Shown piece by piece: positions 35,653-43,918 of a DNA stretch of 64,000 bases. The notes below the pieces were generated by a model. The model was not told the origin of the DNA. It searched no databases and was given only the letters and a program-made list of their open reading frames with translations. Every line of letters starts with the position of its first letter. Within the stretch, counting starts at the first letter, position 1. The position numbers were made by a program, and so were the translations under genes. Origin of the DNA: JAEZHK01 sp040768845 (GTDB taxonomy: Bacteria > Bacillota > Clostridia > Christensenellales > Aristaeellaceae); contig JAXGME010000007.1 of the NCBI GenBank assembly GCA_040768845.1, positions 1 through 64,000 of the forward strand, read 5' to 3'.

Positions 35653-36819
35653 CTAACCCTCCACCGAGCCCGCTTCCCCGGCGAGCGCCAGCAGCTGGTC
35701 GTCCTCCGCCAGGCGGCCCATGCCCAGCGCCACGTCGTCCTGCGGATGCTCGTCTACGGAGACGGGCATTTCCAGCTTCGCCGCCAGAAGCTCCGCCAGC
35801 CCGTGCATCAGCGCGCCGCCGCCCGAAAGCCGGATGCCGTCCTCCGCGATGTCGGCGGCCATCTCCGCCGGCACGCGGCCGACGGCGTCGCGCATCGCGT
35901 CCACCAGCGTGCGGATCGAGTCCCGCAGCGAAAGCGCGAGCTCCCGCGTGGTGATGGGCACGGTGATGGGTTTTCCGGTTCTGGCGTCCCGGCCCTTGAG
36001 CAGCACCGTCTCCCCCACCGTTTCGCCCGGCGCGACGGCGTAGGTGGGAAAGCGCGTCGCCATCGCCTCGGCGTCCTCGGACGCCTCCAGGCGGGCGAAT
36101 TCGCTGAGCTCAAAGGGCTCCAGGTCCTCCGGGTCGTCGCTGTCCACGTCGTAATCCGGCAGGAGGGCCGAGCCAATGTCGCACTTGAGGTCCTCCGCGG
36201 TGCGAAGGCCGATGAGCACGTTCTTTTTCCGGCGGACAAAGCGCACGATGGCCTCGTCAAAGGCGAGGCTCCCGGTGCGCATGGACCGGGCCGCCACCAC
36301 GGCGCCCATCGATATGACCGCGATCTCCGTGGTGCCGCCGCCCAGCGTCACGATCATCGCGGCCCGGGGCGTGTCCACCGTGAGCCCGGAGCCCAGCGCC
36401 GCCGCCAGCGGCGCGCGCACCAGCATGGGGCTTCTGGCGCCGGTGAGCTTGGCCACCTGCATCAGCGCGTCCTTTTCCACCTTCGTCAGCCCCTGGGGCA
36501 TGCTCATCATCAGCTGCGTCTTGTCCAGCGACTTTCTGCGCCCGGTCACCTTTTCGCAAAGCGCCAGCGTCAGCAGGGTGGCCATGTCCACGTCCGTCAC
36601 GGCGCCGTCCATCACCGGGGAGACCAGCACGGCCTCGCCCGACGATCGGCCCAGCATCGCCTTTGCCTCGTGCCCGATGGCGATGACGCTCTCCGGGTCG
36701 GCCCGAAGCGCCAGCACGGCACTGGGCTCGCGCAGCACAATCCCCTCGCCGCCGAGATACACGGTGGTATTGCTGGAGCCCAGGTCGATGGCGAGAAAGT
36801 TGCCGGTCATCAGGCCCAT
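35653..36819 (-). CDS. mreB: MreB actin-like cell-shape protein with acidic insert
   Basis: 388 residues. Actin-fold motifs: IDLGSSNTTVYL (phosphate 1), MIVTLGGGTTEIAVIS (phosphate 2) and LSGGGALMHGLAELL (adenosine). Guides cell-wall synthesis along the membrane. Compared with the usual 335-345 residues there is an insertion of about 40 residues at 221-262, strongly acidic (DYDVDSDDPEDLEPFE and following), between IGSA and GRDARTG in domain II. ATG is five bases after GGGAGGG. Confidence 0.92.
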   Translation of the reverse strand: MGLMTGNFLAIDLGSSNTTVYLGGEGIVLREPSAVLALRADPESVIAIGHEAKAMLGRSSGEAVLVSPVMDGAVTDVDMATLLTLALCEKVTGRRKSLDKTQLMMSMPQGLTKVEKDALMQVAKLTGARSPMLVRAPLAAALGSGLTVDTPRAAMIVTLGGGTTEIAVISMGAVVAARSMRTGSLAFDEAIVRFVRRKKNVLIGLRTAEDLKCDIGSALLPDYDVDSDDPEDLEPFELSEFARLEASEDAEAMATRFPTYAVAPGETVGETVLLKGRDARTGKPITVPITTRELALSLRDSIRTLVDAMRDAVGRVPAEMAADIAEDGIRLSGGGALMHGLAELLAAKLEMPVSVDEHPQDDVALGMGRLAEDDQLLALAGEAGSVEG

Positions 36820-36838
36820 GAACGCGCCCTCCCGAAGT

Positions 36839-37423
36839 TTACTGGTATTTTTCAAGGATCAGGCCCACGGAGTTCACCGGAAGGCCCATCACGTTTTCAA
36901 AGGAACCGCTGACGGATTCCACAAAGGCCGCCGCGCCGCCCTGTATGCCGTAGGCGCCCGCCTTGTCCATCGGCTCGCCGGTGGCGACATAGGCGGCAAT
37001 TTCGCCCTCCGTCAGCGGGCGGAAGGAAACGCCCGTGCGCTCCGCGTGCACCGTCTGCCGGCCGGTGGCCGCGTCCATCACGCAGACGCCGGTAAACACC
37101 TCGTGCTCTCGGCCGGAGAGGCGGCGGAGCATTCCCCGCGCCTCGGCCTCGTCCGCGGGCTTGCCCAGCGCCCGGCCGTCCACCGCCACCAGCGTGTCCG
37201 CCGCCAGCACCACGCCCTCGGAAAGGCCGGCCGCCGCGGCCTCGGCCTTGCGCTTCGCCAGAATCATGACGGCCTGCCGGGGCGGGGCGTTTACGCCCTC
37301 GTCCACCTCCGGCGCGAGCACCTGAAACGAATAGCCCATCTTCTCCAGCAGCGCCCGCCGCCGGGGAGACCCGGATGCCAATATAAGTCTTTGACGCGGT
37401 TTGGGCGGATCCGGTTTCGGCAC
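36839..37423 (-). CDS. maf: Maf-family nucleotide pyrophosphatase
   Basis: 194 residues. The N-terminal LILASGSPRRRALLEKMG, the KAEAAA segment, LAADTLVAVDG and the C-terminal YGIQGGAAAFVESVSGSFENVMGLP are the Maf signature; hydrolyses non-canonical or modified NTPs (dTTP/UTP type). The GTG start follows GGGAGGG. First gene of the operon, as maf commonly precedes mreB in Firmicutes. Confidence 0.93.
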   Translation of the reverse strand: MPKPDPPKPRQRLILASGSPRRRALLEKMGYSFQVLAPEVDEGVNAPPRQAVMILAKRKAEAAAAGLSEGVVLAADTLVAVDGRALGKPADEAEARGMLRRLSGREHEVFTGVCVMDAATGRQTVHAERTGVSFRPLTEGEIAAYVATGEPMDKAGAYGIQGGAAAFVESVSGSFENVMGLPVNSVGLILEKYQ

Positions 37424-37457
37424 GTCAATCCCTCCCGGGCCAAAAATCGCTTCTAGA

Positions 37458-37486
37458 ATTATAGCACACTTGGCCCCGGTTGGAAA
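37458..37486 (-). promoter_or_regulatory. Promoter of the maf-mre operon
   Basis: Minus-strand TATAAT (37463-37458) preceded at 17 bp by TTTCCA (37486-37481). The start site would lie about 27 bp before the maf GTG. The next 120 bp toward the divergent promoter hold nothing I recognise. Confidence 0.65.
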
Positions 37487-37622
37487 CCGCGGCCGTTCCC
37501 GGGCCGGAAATTTGTCATGTTGATAACACAATGGCCCAAATCAAGCCAATAAAATGGAAGCAAAAACCGGCGCGCGACGCCATTTGCGCCCGCACATTTA
37601 CCCGAAAATTACGCCCGGCGCA

Positions 37623-37651
37623 TTGACATTGCGCCGCCTCCGCGTTACAAT
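37623..37651 (+). promoter_or_regulatory. Promoter of the lysine-riboswitch transcript
   Basis: TTGACA at 37623-37628, 17-bp spacer, TACAAT at 37646-37651. Transcription would start about 30 bp before the riboswitch. Confidence 0.75.
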
Positions 37652-37689
37652 AATGAAAAATGAATTATTTAGAATTGAATTATTCATTC

Positions 37690-37862
37690 GGATAGAGGCG
37701 CGGGCCTCAACAGTAGCGCGGAAACAGCCCCTCAAAGGGCCGGGACGTCCGCGGGAAAGGGTGGCCCGCCGAAGTTGTTCCCCGTTTGAGCGCGGAACGG
37801 CTGGACGCCGGCAGAACATGTCTGCGTCTGTCACAATGGTTTCATTGTGGAGCGCTATCGCC
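37690..37862 (+). promoter_or_regulatory. Lysine riboswitch (L box)
   Basis: The segment contains the L-box landmarks in order: GATAGAGGCGCG at the 5' arm of P1/P2, CAGTA, AAAGGG-TGGCCC-GCCGAAG (the highly conserved junction), GGCTGG, TGTCAC and finally GGAGCGCTATC, whose GCGCTATC closes P1 against the 5' arm. Binding of lysine should favour the terminator just downstream and shut off the transporter genes. Recognised from conserved sequence and pairing, not from a model search. Confidence 0.93.
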
Positions 37863-37875
37863 TACGCCGTAACGG

Positions 37876-37912
37876 GACGGCCGAAGTGATTGGGCTTCGG
37901 CCGTCATTTTAT
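37876..37912 (+). terminator. Riboswitch-controlled intrinsic terminator
   Basis: Perfect 11-bp stem GACGGCCGAAG / CTTCGGCCGTC with loop TGATTGGG, followed by ATTTTAT. It begins 14 bases after the aptamer and ends 18 bases before the first gene: the expression platform of the lysine riboswitch. Confidence 0.9.
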
Positions 37913-37929
37913 ATCCGGGAGGGTTCACC

Positions 37930-38727
37930 ATGAAAAGAACGCTGGTACTGGTCCTCGCCGCAATGCTGATCCTCGCCGCCTGCGCGTCAGCCGAAACGCT
38001 GCGCGTCGGCATGGAATGCGACTACGCGCCCTTCAACTGGACGCAGGCCGAGCCCAGCGACACCGCCGTGCCCATCGCCGCCGGCGGCTATGCCGACGGC
38101 TACGACGTGCGCATCGCCAAGCTGATCGCCGAGGGCCTGGGCATGGAACTGGAAGTGGTCAAGACTGCCTGGGACGGCCTGCCGATGGCGGTGCAGTCCG
38201 GCGATATCGACGCCATCATCGCGGGCATGAGCCCCACCGCCGAGCGCCAGCAGACGCTGGACTTTTCCGATCCCTACTATGAAAGCGACCTGGTGGTCGT
38301 CGTGCGCAAGGACGGCCCCTACGCCGCCGCCGCGAAGCTGGCGGATTTCACCGGCGCCCGGATCACCGGCCAGCTGAACACCTTCCACTACACCGTCATC
38401 GACCAGATTCCCGGCGTGGTCAAGGAAACCGCCATGGAGACCTTCCCGGCCATGATCGTGGCGCTGGGCGCCGGCGCCATCGACGGCTACGTGTCCGAAC
38501 GCCCCGGCGCGATGGCGGCGGTGGACGCCAACCCGGATTTGGCCTTTGTCACCTTCGCCGAGGGCGAGGGCTTTTCCGCCTCGCCGGAGGACGTGGCCGT
38601 GGCCGTGGGCCTCAAAAAAGGCAGCGAGCTGACCGCAAAGATCAACGAGATCCTGGCCGGCATCACCAAGGAGGACCGCCTGGCGCTGATGGACGCGTGC
38701 ATCGCCGCCCAGCCGCTCTCCGCCTGA
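37930..38727 (+). CDS. Polar amino acid ABC transporter binding protein (predicted lysine)
   Basis: 265 residues of SBP family 3 (PF00497). The signal sequence ends LAACASA, with C18 close to a lipobox (LAAC). LRVGMECDYAPFNW, GYDVRIAKLIAEGLGMELEVV, the ligand-site segment AIIAGMSPTAERQQTLDFSDPYY and GYVSERPGA fit amino acid receptors. The lysine riboswitch upstream makes lysine (or a lysine-like cation) the most likely ligand; the sequence alone would not say this. RBS GGGAGGG. Confidence 0.9.
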   Translation: MKRTLVLVLAAMLILAACASAETLRVGMECDYAPFNWTQAEPSDTAVPIAAGGYADGYDVRIAKLIAEGLGMELEVVKTAWDGLPMAVQSGDIDAIIAGMSPTAERQQTLDFSDPYYESDLVVVVRKDGPYAAAAKLADFTGARITGQLNTFHYTVIDQIPGVVKETAMETFPAMIVALGAGAIDGYVSERPGAMAAVDANPDLAFVTFAEGEGFSASPEDVAVAVGLKKGSELTAKINEILAGITKEDRLALMDACIAAQPLSA

Positions 38728-38742
38728 CGGGCGCGCGCCTCT

Positions 38743-38767
38743 GCCCGGCCGGCGTCGCCGGCCGGGC
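38743..38767 (+). promoter_or_regulatory. Intercistronic GC-rich hairpin
   Basis: Perfect 11-bp stem GCCCGGCCGGC / GCCGGCCGGGC with a 3-nt loop, between the binding-protein stop and the permease start, followed by TTCGTCCGTTT. Likely a partial terminator or mRNA-stabilising structure favouring the binding protein, analogous to the hairpin in the nucleoside operon. Confidence 0.6.
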
Positions 38768-38816
38768 TTCGTCCGTTTCAGCGGCCGCCGAGTAAATCAG
38801 CACGGAGGTTATTTTG

Positions 38817-39596
38817 ATGCCCACCACCTTTTTCGGCTGGGTCGGCTACATCCTGAACCAGTACGGCTCGCTGTTTGTCAGCGGCACGGTCACCACGCTG
38901 GTGGTGGCGCTGACCGGGACGGTGCTGGGCTTTGGCATCGGCCTTCTGGTGGCGATCGCCCGCTCGACGGAAGCGTCGGACGGCGCGGGGCCCGCGGGGC
39001 GCGCGCTCATCCGGCTGTCCCACGGCCTTCTGGGCCTTTACATCGAGGTGTTCCGCGGCACGCCCATGATCGTCCAGGCGATGGTCATCTACTACGGCGC
39101 GATGCAGTACCTGGGGCTGCGGCTGCCCAACCTGGCGGCGGCCATCCTGATCGTATCCATCAACACCGGCGCCTACATGGCGGAGATCATCCGCGGCGGC
39201 ATCATCTCCGTGGACGCGGGCCAGAGCGAGGCGGCCCGCTCCATCGGCATGACCCACTGGCAGACGATGACCAGCGTGGTGCTCCCCCAGGCCATCCGCA
39301 ACATCATGCCCTCCATCGGCAACGAATTCATCGTCAACATCAAGGACTCCAGCGTGCTGAACGTGATTTCGGTCTCCGAACTGTTCTTCCAGTCGAAGTC
39401 CGCGGCGGGCACCTACTTCCGGTACTTTGAGGTGTTCTTCATCACCGCGCTGATCTACCTGGCGCTGACCTACTCCATCACGCGGCTGCTCCGCTTCCTG
39501 GAGCGCAGGATGGACGGCCCGGACAACTACACGTTCTTGGGCAGCGAGAGCGACTCCCGGTCGATCATCCGGGTTCACAGGGGGGCGGCAAAATGA
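38817..39596 (+). CDS. Amino acid ABC transporter permease (HisM/GlnP family)
   Basis: 259 residues, about five membrane segments. The family EAA loop is seen as QSEAARSIGMTHWQTMTSVVLPQAIRNIMPSIGNEFI, and an upstream FRGTPMIVQAMVIYYG. GGAGG lies eight bases before the ATG. A single permease gene implies a homodimeric channel. Shares ATGA with the ATPase gene. Confidence 0.92.
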   Translation: MPTTFFGWVGYILNQYGSLFVSGTVTTLVVALTGTVLGFGIGLLVAIARSTEASDGAGPAGRALIRLSHGLLGLYIEVFRGTPMIVQAMVIYYGAMQYLGLRLPNLAAAILIVSINTGAYMAEIIRGGIISVDAGQSEAARSIGMTHWQTMTSVVLPQAIRNIMPSIGNEFIVNIKDSSVLNVISVSELFFQSKSAAGTYFRYFEVFFITALIYLALTYSITRLLRFLERRMDGPDNYTFLGSESDSRSIIRVHRGAAK

Positions 39597-40363
39597 CGGA
39601 GCCGATCATCTGCGTCGAGCACCTGAAAAAGCGCTTCGGCGACCACGAGGTGCTCTTTGACGTCAACTTTGAGGCCGCGAAGGGCGACGTGGTGTGCATC
39701 ATCGGCGCATCCGGCAGCGGCAAATCCACGCTGCTCCGGTGCATCAACCTCCTGGAAAAGCCCACCGCCGGCCGCATCGCCTACCACGGCCGGGACATTC
39801 AGGACGGCAGCGTGCCCCTGGCGGAATACCACGCCAAGGTGGGCATGGTGTTCCAGTCCTTCAACCTGTTCCACAACATGACGGCGCTGGAAAACTGCGT
39901 GATCGGCCAGACGAAGGTGCTCAAGCGCGGCCGCACGGAGGCCGAGCAAAATGCGATGCTCTACCTGAACAAGGTGGGCATGGGGCCCTTTGTCCGGGCC
40001 AAGCCCCGGCAGCTCTCCGGCGGGCAGAAGCAGCGGGTGGCCATCGCCCGGGCGCTGGCCATGGACCCGGAGATGCTGCTCTTTGACGAGCCAACCAGCG
40101 CCCTCGATCCGGAGATGGTGGGCGAGGTGCTGGAGGTCATGCGCGACCTGGCCAGGAGCGGGCTGACCATGCTGGTGGTCACCCACGAGATGGCCTTCGC
40201 CCGGGACGTGGCCACGAAGGTTGTATTCATGGACGGCGGGCTGATCGTCGAGGAGGACGCCCCCGAGGCCATCTTCTCAAACCCCAGACACCCCCGGACG
40301 CGGGAATTTCTCGCGCGCATCCTCGCCCCGGGCGAGGCCCGGCTGCGGCCGGGCCTCGGCTGA
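39593..40363 (+). CDS. Amino acid ABC transporter ATP-binding protein
   Basis: 256 residues. Walker A GASGSGKST (38-46), Q-loop GMVFQSFNLF, signature LSGGQKQRVAIARAL, Walker B LLFDEPTSALDPE and the switch His in VTHEM; the GlnQ/HisP type. Third component of the riboswitch-controlled importer. Confidence 0.94.
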   Translation: MTEPIICVEHLKKRFGDHEVLFDVNFEAAKGDVVCIIGASGSGKSTLLRCINLLEKPTAGRIAYHGRDIQDGSVPLAEYHAKVGMVFQSFNLFHNMTALENCVIGQTKVLKRGRTEAEQNAMLYLNKVGMGPFVRAKPRQLSGGQKQRVAIARALAMDPEMLLFDEPTSALDPEMVGEVLEVMRDLARSGLTMLVVTHEMAFARDVATKVVFMDGGLIVEEDAPEAIFSNPRHPRTREFLARILAPGEARLRPGLG

Positions 40364-40389
40364 GCGGCGCGCGGCAAGGAGGGAACCCC

Positions 40390-40854
40390 ATGCCGGCAAT
40401 CGGAGATATGGCGCCGGACTTTACGCTGCCGGATCAGGCCGGAAGGCCCGTCCGCCTTTCGGACCATCGGGGCCGCAAGGTGGTTTTGTACTTCTACCCC
40501 AAGGACTTTACCGCCGGCTGCGCCCGTCAGGCGGACGCGATGAACGCGCGCCGCGCGGAGATCGAGGCGCTGGGCGCGCGCATTCTGGGCGTCAGCCGCG
40601 ACGGCGTGAAGTCCCACGAAAGATTTGCCGCCGCCCGCGGCCTTACCTTCCCCATCCTCGCCGACCCGGACCGCAGCGTCATCGATGCCTACGGCGTATT
40701 CCGTGAAAAGACGATGTACGGCAAAAAGGTGATGGGCGTCGTCCGTACGGTGTTTGTGATCGACGAGGGCGGCACCATTGAGGCGGTGTTTGAAAAGGTC
40801 AAACCCGCCGAGAGCGCGGACGACGTGGTGCGCTACCTGTCCGGGGGCGCATAG
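40390..40854 (+). CDS. bcp: Bcp/PrxQ-type peroxiredoxin without resolving cysteine
   Basis: 154 residues. Thiol peroxidase with peroxidatic C44 in the motif FYPKDFTAGCARQA (normally TPGC). The resolving cysteine that many Bcp enzymes carry five residues later is absent, so a one-Cys mechanism using an external thiol is expected. It follows the importer by 27 bp and may be read from the same promoter. RBS AAGGAGGG. Confidence 0.9.
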   Translation: MPAIGDMAPDFTLPDQAGRPVRLSDHRGRKVVLYFYPKDFTAGCARQADAMNARRAEIEALGARILGVSRDGVKSHERFAAARGLTFPILADPDRSVIDAYGVFREKTMYGKKVMGVVRTVFVIDEGGTIEAVFEKVKPAESADDVVRYLSGGA

Positions 40855-40895
40855 GCCGGCGGTTTCCGGGAAATACTGGGGGCGAGGTGAGTCCC

Positions 40896-41039
40896 TTGGC
40901 CAAGAAGGGCATGAAGCGGATCGACCCCCGGAACCCCAAGCGCACGCAGATGGACCACTGGCAGAATCTTCCCAAAAACGACGCGGGCCCCGTGCCGGAG
41001 CACAGGGGCAAAAAGCCCGACGACCCGCCGACCCGCTGA
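40896..41039 (+). CDS. Small basic protein, 47 residues
   Basis: TTG start six bases after AGGTGA; in-frame ATG at codon 6 as alternative. Peptide begins MAKKGMKRIDPRNPKRTQMD and continues with a charged, proline-rich tail (GKKPDDPPTR). No hydrophobic segment or known domain; likely unstructured or nucleic-acid-binding. Coding is supported by the RBS, the reading-frame composition and position 41 bp after bcp. Confidence 0.55.
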   Translation: MAKKGMKRIDPRNPKRTQMDHWQNLPKNDAGPVPEHRGKKPDDPPTR

Positions 41040-41094
41040 GCGGGCGGCAAACATCACGTGCAGACCCTCAACAAAGTTCCCACAGGGCTTCAAC

Positions 41095-41298
41095 CGTTCC
41101 CGGCGACCAGCGCGCCGGGAACGCGTTTGGTCCATCAGTGCGCACACGGATGGACCAAACAACCCCATACGTCAGCACACCGCCCGGAAATCCCGGGGGA
41201 TTTCAGGTGTGCGCAGCCACTTTCCTTCGCATCAAAAAACCCCGCAGGGTTTTTGATGCCCTGACGCGGCGGCCCGTCCAAATGGACGGGCCGCCGCG
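41095..41298. repeat. Run of five consecutive stem-loops between convergent genes
   Basis: Five hairpins follow one another with little space: 41095-41123 (11-bp stem CGTTCCCGGCG), 41125-41160 (11-bp GTTTGGTCCAT), 41175-41212 (GCACACC outside, GAAATCC inside), 41229-41259 (GCATCAAAAA with CCC/GGG and a T-run, a plausible bidirectional terminator) and 41265-41298 (15-bp perfect stem CGCGGCGGCCCGTCC, loop AAAT). The 290 bp between the small protein and the redoxin gene hold nothing else. Confidence 0.7.
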
Positions 41299-41330
41299 GT
41301 CGTCTGCGGGGGGCCGGGTTCCGACGCGCG

Positions 41331-41912
41331 TCAGGCGGCCTCAACCTCGGCCATCTTCTGTTCGATCACCTTTTTCCAATCGTCATAGCTCATGGAGCCG
41401 ACGATCGCCTGGCCGACGATCTGGCCCTCCTGATCCACAAAGAAGCTGGTGGGGAATGCGGTGATGTAGTTCATCAGCATGGCGGTAATGGTGTCGTCGG
41501 GCAGCACGCTCGGGTACGCCGCGCCGGACTTCTCCGCGATCTCCTGACCCAGCGCCACGTTGTTCGGGTCCTGAACATCCTTCGTGCCCGCGTCGCCCAG
41601 GACGCCCAACACCTGGAAGCCCTCAATCTCCTCATCCAGCTTCGCCAGATGCGGAATCTCTTCAATGCAGGGCGGGCAGAAGGTGGCCCACACGTTGACC
41701 ATCGTCAGCTTGTTCTCGGCAAAGATGTTGCTGTCCACCGCGTTGCCGTCGATGTCCACCGTGGAGAACGCGCCGATGACGCTGTCCATGGGCGCGACAG
41801 CCCCCGCAGAGGCTCCTTCGGTGGGCGCGGGGGTGGCGGCGCTCTCGGCGACGACGGCGACGGCCGACGTCAGCATCGCCAGCACCAGCAAAATCAAAGC
41901 AGTTCTCTTCAT
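41331..41912 (-). CDS. TlpA/ResA-like exported thiol-disulfide oxidoreductase
   Basis: 193 residues. Signal peptide (1-23, ending AVVAES), an Ala/Pro-rich linker, then a thioredoxin-fold domain with active site WATFCPPC and the cis-proline segment AFPTSFFVD. The CPPC motif fits TlpA/ResA-type reductants working outside the membrane. AAGGTGG precedes the ATG. The partner substrate is unknown; a membrane electron donor such as CcdA is not in the window. Confidence 0.88.
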   Translation of the reverse strand: MKRTALILLVLAMLTSAVAVVAESAATPAPTEGASAGAVAPMDSVIGAFSTVDIDGNAVDSNIFAENKLTMVNVWATFCPPCIEEIPHLAKLDEEIEGFQVLGVLGDAGTKDVQDPNNVALGQEIAEKSGAAYPSVLPDDTITAMLMNYITAFPTSFFVDQEGQIVGQAIVGSMSYDDWKKVIEQKMAEVEAA

Positions 41913-41953
41913 GAAGTTTCCACCTTTCCCGGTTGTTGATAGGGATATACCCG

Positions 41954-43228
41954 CTACAGCAGATTTCCAAACACCGCGTACTGGAGCGCGCAGTAGACCG
42001 TGCCGAGGACCAAAATCCCCCCGATGGCCGCCCGTGCCCAGCGGCGGCGGGCGAGAAGCACGAGCATCGGGTAGAGGGCGTACATGGCCATCAGATAGCG
42101 CGGACCCGAAAGCAGCCACGTGGGCGAGAACGAGATCCACGCGTACACCAGCGCGTAGGCGCCATCCGCCGGGTGCGCGCGCCGGCACGTCCGGCACATC
42201 ACCGCGAGGCCCATGACGATGGCGGCCAGCTGCGGAATCCAGATTCCCAGCCTCGCGCCGGTGCCGTCATAGTGCAGCGCGTTTTCCAGCGTGTAGGACA
42301 GGGTGTTCCACAGGCTGCCCATGGTCTGGCTCCAATGCTCCCGCTGGTAGATCAGAAACTGGAACGGATTGCCCGAAATGCGCCAGTTGAGCGCCAGATA
42401 CGCCACAAACCCCAGCGCAATCAGCGATACCTGCCCCGCGCGAAGCGCGAGGCGTGCCGGGCGGGGCCTGCCCTCCCGCGCCTCCAGAAGCATCGCCTCA
42501 TAAAACACCGGAATGGTGACGATCAGGCCCTGAATGCGGGAGGCGCCGGCCAGCGCGCCCAGCGCCACCGCCAGCCAGATTTTCCGCCTTCGGGCCGCCA
42601 GCACGGAAAGGAGCGTCAGCATCAGAAAAATTGATTCGCTGTATGGGATGGACAGGTACAGCGACGTGGGGAACAAAAGCAGCGCGCGCACCGCGTCCCG
42701 CGCGCCCCGGTCGTCCAGCTGCGGCCGCGCGAGCGCATACAGCGCCCGGCAGGAAATCAGGAGAAATATGTTGGAAAGGACCGTCGCGGCCAGGGCCGCG
42801 TTTCCGCCGAAGAGCGGCAGCACCAGGCGCACCGCCAGCGGATAGAGCGGATAGAACACCAGGTGGAACCGGGGATCGCCCTCGTTGACGTACCAGTTTT
42901 CGGCAAGGCCCAGGTAGTGGCTGGCGTCCCAGCGCACCCAAAAGGCGCCGGGGTTTGCCAGATAGCTCCCCGCCTGCCCGGCGGCGGCGCAGCCGGCCAG
43001 CGCGATGAGATACAAAAAAAGCCTCGTGGCAAGCACCCACGCGGCGATCCAGCCCCAAAGCCGCAGGCGGTCACCCGGCGCCGAGCGGGTCGGCAACGCC
43101 TCCGGCAGGGCGTTTCCGGCTCGGAGTGGCAGAAAATACCGATACAGATATACGACGAGCAGCGCGGCCGCCGCCAGGGTCCCCGCGGCGGGCAGCACGA
43201 CGCCCAGCATTTTTTCAAATTCCCGCAT
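41954..43228 (-). CDS. PIG-V-like membrane mannosyltransferase
   Basis: 424 residues with about ten membrane segments. The first luminal loop has the GT-C acidic motif WVRWDASHYLGLAENWY, and FYPLYPLAVRLV and PYSESIFLMLTLLSVLAA resemble the PIG-V/GPI mannosyltransferase II family (PF04188). Uses a lipid-linked sugar donor at the outer face of the membrane. The acceptor in this organism is unknown. Three bases separate it from the upstream P-loop gene. Confidence 0.8.
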   Translation of the reverse strand: MREFEKMLGVVLPAAGTLAAAALLVVYLYRYFLPLRAGNALPEALPTRSAPGDRLRLWGWIAAWVLATRLFLYLIALAGCAAAGQAGSYLANPGAFWVRWDASHYLGLAENWYVNEGDPRFHLVFYPLYPLAVRLVLPLFGGNAALAATVLSNIFLLISCRALYALARPQLDDRGARDAVRALLLFPTSLYLSIPYSESIFLMLTLLSVLAARRRKIWLAVALGALAGASRIQGLIVTIPVFYEAMLLEAREGRPRPARLALRAGQVSLIALGFVAYLALNWRISGNPFQFLIYQREHWSQTMGSLWNTLSYTLENALHYDGTGARLGIWIPQLAAIVMGLAVMCRTCRRAHPADGAYALVYAWISFSPTWLLSGPRYLMAMYALYPMLVLLARRRWARAAIGGILVLGTVYCALQYAVFGNLL

Positions 43229-43231
43229 GTG

Positions 43232-43918
43232 TCAGTCCATCCACTCCGGTTTCAGCATGAGGTCCAGGAAGATGGCGGGCACGTCCAGCCCGTCCAACGC
43301 CTCCAGAATCCGCCGCTCGCCCGCCACCGCCACCAAGGGCACGCCCGTGCGCGCGGCCACGCGCTCAAGCACCCTCTGGCCCTCAAGAACGCTCTCCGGC
43401 GTCGTCCAGCGGCCCAGGTTGGCGTTGTTGATGAGCCCCGCGGGCACCCGCCGCGCGCGGCGGGCAATGCGCTCCATCTGCCGCTCGATCTGATCCTCGT
43501 CTTCGGAAAACGGCCGAAAGACGTTGACCACGTAGTACATCCGGCAGTCCGTGCGCTCCATCTGGGGTTGGTACCGGCCCAGCGCCGACGCCCCGGCCTC
43601 CTCTCCGCCCGCGTCCAGCACCGCGTAAACGGAGGGGTCGTCAAACACCGACTGCACCTGGGCGGGCAGCACCGGCAGGTCCACCCCCGTCAGCGCGTAG
43701 GGCGGCGCGATCACCCCGACGCCCCGCGCGGCCAGGGCGTCCCGCTGCTCCGCGCTCCGAAAAAAGGGGTTGACGATGTCAAGATCCACCACCCGGGCGT
43801 TCAAGCCCGCTTCCGCCGCCGCCAATGAGAGCGCCATCGCGATTTCCGTCTTGCCGCTGCCGTAATGCCCGGCCACGGCCAGAATGCGGTTCGCGCGCCA
43901 CGGATCAAAACGCTTCAT
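43232..43918 (-). CDS. P-loop ATPase, MinD/CobQ-like
   Basis: 228 residues. Walker A AGHYGSGKTEIAMALSL near residues 16-32, VDLDIVNPFFRS as a deviant Walker A'/B segment, and AVLDAGGEEAGA. Related to SIMIBI-class ATPases seen in clostridia, often next to ferredoxin or membrane genes. I cannot assign a substrate. It is coupled to the acidic membrane protein upstream by ATGA. Confidence 0.7.
   Translation of the reverse strand: MKRFDPWRANRILAVAGHYGSGKTEIAMALSLAAAEAGLNARVVDLDIVNPFFRSAEQRDALAARGVGVIAPPYALTGVDLPVLPAQVQSVFDDPSVYAVLDAGGEEAGASALGRYQPQMERTDCRMYYVVNVFRPFSEDEDQIERQMERIARRARRVPAGLINNANLGRWTTPESVLEGQRVLERVAARTGVPLVAVAGERRILEALDGLDVPAIFLDLMLKPEWMD

Noticed and set aside
37554..37889. 111-codon plus-strand frame
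   Set aside because: Coincides with the promoter and lysine riboswitch, which explain the conservation-like patterns.
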